A program made the translations under genes and the position numbers. A stretch of 23,961 nt of DNA from a virus. This document shows, piece by piece, positions 21,051-23,961 of the stretch; position 1 is the first letter of the stretch; each line of letters starts with the position of its first letter. A model generated the notes under the pieces. That model saw only the letters and a program-made list of their open reading frames with translations. It did not search any database and was not told the origin of the DNA. The stretch is taken from positions 1-23,961 of IMG/VR virus record IMGVR_UViG_3300044970_000329. The stretch is one strand, 5' to 3'.

Positions 21051-21108
21051 AAAAAGCGTCAGTCGCTGACAGTGTTGGAAATACCAAGACTGAAAACGAT
21101 TGACGCTT
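21051..21108 (-). terminator. Branched hairpin in the capsid gene leader
   Basis: AAGCGTCAATC and GACTGACGCTT pair (8 bp perfect, one mismatch, then 2 bp; 21098-21108 with 21054-21064) and run into TTTTT on the minus strand. The loop holds two smaller stems (CAGTC-type near 21060-21070 and TTGG/CCAA at 21075-21087). The U-tract ends 38 bases before the GTG of the capsid gene. It looks like a weak terminator or a processing/stabilising leader structure. Confidence 0.5.
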
Positions 21109-21188
21109 CTCATGAACATCAGATCGAAATTTGCCCGCGTGTCCTCATGGATCGCTGAGCTGATGCGTGAATTGTTAGCGGATGAATG

Positions 21189-21875
21189 TCACCGTGTCAA
21201 TGCTCGTTTCCACATTCGCAAACGATCGGCACTGACAGAGTTCTTTGGCTTGCTGCCCTGCGGAGCCTTGCCGGTGATCTGAATCACCTCATCAACATAG
21301 CCTGCCGCCTTTGCTTCAGCCGCTGTGAAGTGCGTTCCGTCGCCATGTGGCCCGATCAGATGCGACTTCGTGACCTCCACTGAGTTGCCAGTGCGAGTCG
21401 CGTACAGTTGTTCGAGATCCGCGTCAAGCTTTTCCATCATCAGCAGCGTGTCTGCAATGTCAGCCTTATGGCCCATCGCGATGCACAGCGAATAGTGCGG
21501 ATGGAACTTGCTCGTAGCATAAGCCTTGATAGTATCGCACGCCATCACAGCGAGACTGGCTGCCGATCCTGCCAGCCCCTCAATGATGCCGATTGTCGGT
21601 CCAGTGTGTGCCTGAATCGCGTTAAAAATGGCGACCCCGTCATAGGCCAGCCCGCCAGGGGAATTAACGTAAAGGTTCAAAGGTTTGCCACGATTTGACA
21701 TCAGCACTTTGCTGATCGATGCCGAGTCCGTTTGCGTGTATTCGTCGCCGACGATGCCATGAAGCCACACGTCTACGCCGTCCGCCTGAACTGAGCAAGT
21801 GATTTTGAAGTTCGAATCAAATACGGAATCTCGCAGCGATGGAATCGTTGCCGTGAGTTTTGTTTGTGGTCTCAT
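21189..21875 (-). CDS. ClpP-like (S14/S49-type) prohead protease (228 aa)
   Basis: It matures the capsid by cleaving scaffold residues. The NSPGG turn at 71-75 (oxyanion region) and GLAGSAAS at 100-107 are typical; Ser104 is the probable nucleophile, compared with the GLAASAAS motif in phage ClpP-like enzymes. The usual catalytic His in M-I-H-N-P is not at the expected place: SLCIAMGHKAD reads Ala133 there with His136 nearby. A substrate-pocket region GPHGDGTHFTAAEAKAAGYV is conserved. The ATG at 21873-21875 overlaps the portal stop as ATGA. Confidence 0.87.
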   Translation of the reverse strand: MRPQTKLTATIPSLRDSVFDSNFKITCSVQADGVDVWLHGIVGDEYTQTDSASISKVLMSNRGKPLNLYVNSPGGLAYDGVAIFNAIQAHTGPTIGIIEGLAGSAASLAVMACDTIKAYATSKFHPHYSLCIAMGHKADIADTLLMMEKLDADLEQLYATRTGNSVEVTKSHLIGPHGDGTHFTAAEAKAAGYVDEVIQITGKAPQGSKPKNSVSADRLRMWKRALTR

Positions 21876-23506
21876 TTCACTGCCGCCTTCAAAAGATTAT
21901 CAACCAGAATTTGCCCACGATCAGACCAGCACGCAACCAGATCCCTGACGTGAGTCTCCAGCGTCGAACTTGTCGCCACTCCAGCCACGTCCATGACTTG
22001 ACGTTTGCTTTCCTCTGTATGCTTGGCAATCGCCACGACCGTATCAGCCGACTGCCAGCCGAGATCCGCCGTAAATGTGTCAGTCCATGTTTCGTAGATT
22101 GCATCGACTGACGACAAAAACGCATCAGGCCGCTTCGCAGCACGAACAACACGGTCAGACTCAATCCGTAGAGCGTTTGTCACGGAACTGGCAATCATGG
22201 CCCGCAAAACGTTGTTCTGTGGCGTTTCAGGTGGTGTTTTGTCTGGACTTTTCGCGGGGTTCTGCATGGGTTGAGCAGGCTTCTGAGCCGGTTCAATACC
22301 GTCCTCCATCCAGTTTGCCGGATGAAATCGCTTATCTCCGTCAGGTCCAATGTCAGGCATGTTCATCATTCTCCGGCCTTCATTCAATGTGATCAGGCCC
22401 ATTTCCGTCTGACGATAGATTCCGTTGACTTTTGTCTCAAAGCTCATTTGAATTAGAGCTTCGCGGTTAAACTCAAAGAAATGAGTATTGTTTTTCCGCT
22501 GCCGATCATTCAAAAGTTTCCGCTTTGCCTCTCGCTCGTGTCGCTTCAGCCAGACGTTGAGGCAGTCATCGAGCAGGGATTGATTCTCTGACTCCAAACT
22601 GTTGTGGCTCGTGCGGGTATCGTCGCCCAGCTTGTGCGGTGGGATGCCGTAGATGTTTCCGACCGTCGCCCGGATTTCGTATTGCCGCGTCTCAAGGAAC
22701 TGGGCCTGATCGTTCGTAATCGTCAGTTGCTGGAACTTCGCCCCGTCCTGCAGCAGTGCAACCTTGTGAGCCTTCTGCAGCCCCTGCGTCATCTTCTCCC
22801 ATGCGTCGATGGTGTTCCTGATCTTTTCTTCGCTGAAGTGCCCAGGAATCATTAGAATGCCGCCAGCGTTTGACCCCTGCCCGAAGAATCGCCCGCCGAA
22901 TTGCTGAGCCGCCATGCCGACGCCAAGGGCGTCTTTCATGATGTCAATGACATTCATGCCCTGAATGCCGTTGTGGCTTAATCCTTTGTAGTGGTAAACG
23001 TCTCTCTGCGGAAATCGGATTTCCTCACTTTCGATTCGCGTGACGTACCACAAAACGCCGTCATACATGGCCGGGAATGTCTTCTGCGGATCGAGCAAAT
23101 ACATTTCAAGCGGATTGCCGCGTGAGTCTCTGTCGATCACTGCGTACCCGTTTCCATACAGTGCAGCCATTGCCGTGATGACTTCAATGAACGTGCCCGC
23201 GTCCATGTTTTCGTTCATGTCACCGGAAAACATAACGTTGGCCGGATGCTGCTCATCATATTGCCGATCGCTTCCATCTCGCTTGAAGCAGTCAAACGGC
23301 AAGCACGACACCCGCGAACTGATTAGGTTGATTGCACGCCAGAGCGGTGGATACCCCATCGCTGACATGGGAGTAACCCGGACGCCTGCTGATGACTTGC
23401 CGCCACCGACAATCGAAGTCCAGCCGCCAGCGTCACGCGCCGACAAGTTCTGCAGACCGCTGCCGATCGGGGATGGATTCGCGATGATTTCAGAAACGCC
23501 GTACAT
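21872..23506 (-). CDS. Portal protein, HK97 family (544 aa)
   Basis: It forms the dodecameric DNA entry ring. Family signatures include AMGYPPLWRAINLISSRVSC and LPFDCFKRDGS near the start, MAALYGNGYAVIDRD, LLDPQKTF, DVYHYKGLSHNGIQGMNVID, and the helical stem region with ETRQYEIRATVGNIYGIPPH. The C-terminal 140 residues form an extension containing a Gln/Pro-rich linker (PAQKPAQPMQNPAKSPDKTP) and an acidic/basic helix. The ATG at 23504-23506 lies ten bases after the terminase stop. Confidence 0.93.
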   Translation of the reverse strand: MYGVSEIIANPSPIGSGLQNLSARDAGGWTSIVGGGKSSAGVRVTPMSAMGYPPLWRAINLISSRVSCLPFDCFKRDGSDRQYDEQHPANVMFSGDMNENMDAGTFIEVITAMAALYGNGYAVIDRDSRGNPLEMYLLDPQKTFPAMYDGVLWYVTRIESEEIRFPQRDVYHYKGLSHNGIQGMNVIDIMKDALGVGMAAQQFGGRFFGQGSNAGGILMIPGHFSEEKIRNTIDAWEKMTQGLQKAHKVALLQDGAKFQQLTITNDQAQFLETRQYEIRATVGNIYGIPPHKLGDDTRTSHNSLESENQSLLDDCLNVWLKRHEREAKRKLLNDRQRKNNTHFFEFNREALIQMSFETKVNGIYRQTEMGLITLNEGRRMMNMPDIGPDGDKRFHPANWMEDGIEPAQKPAQPMQNPAKSPDKTPPETPQNNVLRAMIASSVTNALRIESDRVVRAAKRPDAFLSSVDAIYETWTDTFTADLGWQSADTVVAIAKHTEESKRQVMDVAGVATSSTLETHVRDLVACWSDRGQILVDNLLKAAVK

Positions 23507-23516
23507 TCAAAGCACC

Positions 23517-23961
23517 TTAGAAAAGAACGACGCCTGAACCGGCGGTGGAATATGCAAAGCTTGACTCACCTTTTTCGACACCAGCAAGAGCCATGACGGC
23601 TGCCTGCATTCCGTCGATTGTCCTGACATCGTCTTTGCCGTTAGGTTTGCAGAGCAGGCCATTCTTCCCCCTTGTCACGTTGCTGGCCTGCCATGCGGCT
23701 ATTGGGTTTCCATCATGCGTCAACTTGTGAGACATCACCAGCTTTTCGAATTCTTCGATCGGCTCATTCAAAATAAACGGGCCTTGTCCACATTCCTCAA
23801 TCGGAAACTCTGCAGGCCGATGCTTCCACGTCCCGTCGCTGTTCTGCTCTCCAACCATAACACGCTGAATTAGATAGTCTGCGAATCGCTTGTCGTAAAG
23901 TAGTTTTTGGATCTGAAACCGTTGTCCAATTTCGCACAGCGTTGACCAGACATACTCATAG
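23517..23961 (-). CDS. Terminase large subunit, C-terminal fragment (147 aa visible)
   Basis: The gene is cut by the right edge; 147 residues up to the stop are visible. They contain the C-terminal nuclease region: KLLYDKRFADYLIQRV (the conserved Asp-containing A-Y-D region), ECGQGPFILNEPIEEFEKLV, THDGNPIAAWQASN and RTIDGMQAAVMALAG, where the Asp of TIDG is the probable third metal ligand of the RNase-H-like fold. The terminase translocates and cuts phage DNA at the portal, which is encoded next. The ATPase half lies outside the window. No frame break is seen in the visible part. Confidence 0.88.
   Translation of the reverse strand, partial: YEYVWSTLCEIGQRFQIQKLLYDKRFADYLIQRVMVGEQNSDGTWKHRPAEFPIEECGQGPFILNEPIEEFEKLVMSHKLTHDGNPIAAWQASNVTRGKNGLLCKPNGKDDVRTIDGMQAAVMALAGVEKGESSFAYSTAGSGVVLF

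Noticed and set aside
1-23961. CRISPR array, rRNA operon, insertion sequence or integrase/attachment site
   Set aside because: No regularly spaced direct repeats, rRNA-like sequence, transposase motifs or integrase gene were seen on either strand.

Overview
The window reads as a contiguous piece of a tailed, siphovirus-type bacteriophage or prophage (HK97-like capsid), about 24 kb long, with every supported gene on the minus strand. It is therefore transcribed from high to low coordinates. Gene density is very high and most neighbours are joined by ATGA/GTGA stop-start overlaps. The host is not shown directly. The formylglycine-generating-enzyme-like domain in a Cys-rich tail protein, the small CxxC-rich proteins and the general protein style suggest a planctomycete or similar environmental bacterium (inference, moderate to low confidence). 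No integrase, repressor with clear identity, lysis cassette or terminase small subunit lies in the window.

Late region, 23961 to about 8200 in transcription order: C-terminal end of the large terminase, portal, ClpP-like prohead protease, HK97 major capsid protein, a putative decoration protein, a 56-residue protein, head-tail connector, head-tail joining protein, HK97-gp10-like protein, DUF3168-like tail completion protein, major tail protein, a 129-residue protein, a tail assembly chaperone pair joined by a -1 ribosomal frameshift (A AAA AAC slippery site plus hairpin), a short tape measure protein, three uncharacterised tail-tip genes, a 638-residue Cys-rich protein carrying an FGE/C-type-lectin-like domain, and a 48-residue membrane protein. 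A modification cassette follows: Cys-rich putative glycosyltransferase, SAM methyltransferase and 2-oxoglutarate/Fe(II) oxygenase.

Control and early region, about 8200 to 1: a promoter overlapped by two copies of a perfect TGATATCA palindrome drives a conserved small phage protein. It is followed by small DNA-binding or zinc proteins (RHH-like, winged-helix-like, Cys4), another 48-residue membrane protein, a ParB-like nuclease-domain protein, a CsrA homologue, an HNH endonuclease, and a recombination/replication set (Sak4-like RecA-fold ATPase, DUF669-like ssDNA-binding protein, coiled-coil protein, SF2 helicase). A partial gene runs off the left edge.

The most unusual signals are: (1) a CsrA whose N-terminal RNA-binding strand (LVLTRK) is encoded upstream of any standard start codon, so that translation would have to begin at ATC, six bases after a GGAGG; (2) two tRNA-like RNA elements with an 8-bp closing stem directly abutting a T-arm-like hairpin; (3) a roughly 200-nt multi-hairpin RNA between the ParB-like gene and csrA; and (4) a recurrent layout in which terminator-like hairpins sit 15-40 nt upstream of the next gene's start, which suggests readthrough, antitermination or RNA processing as a regulatory theme.
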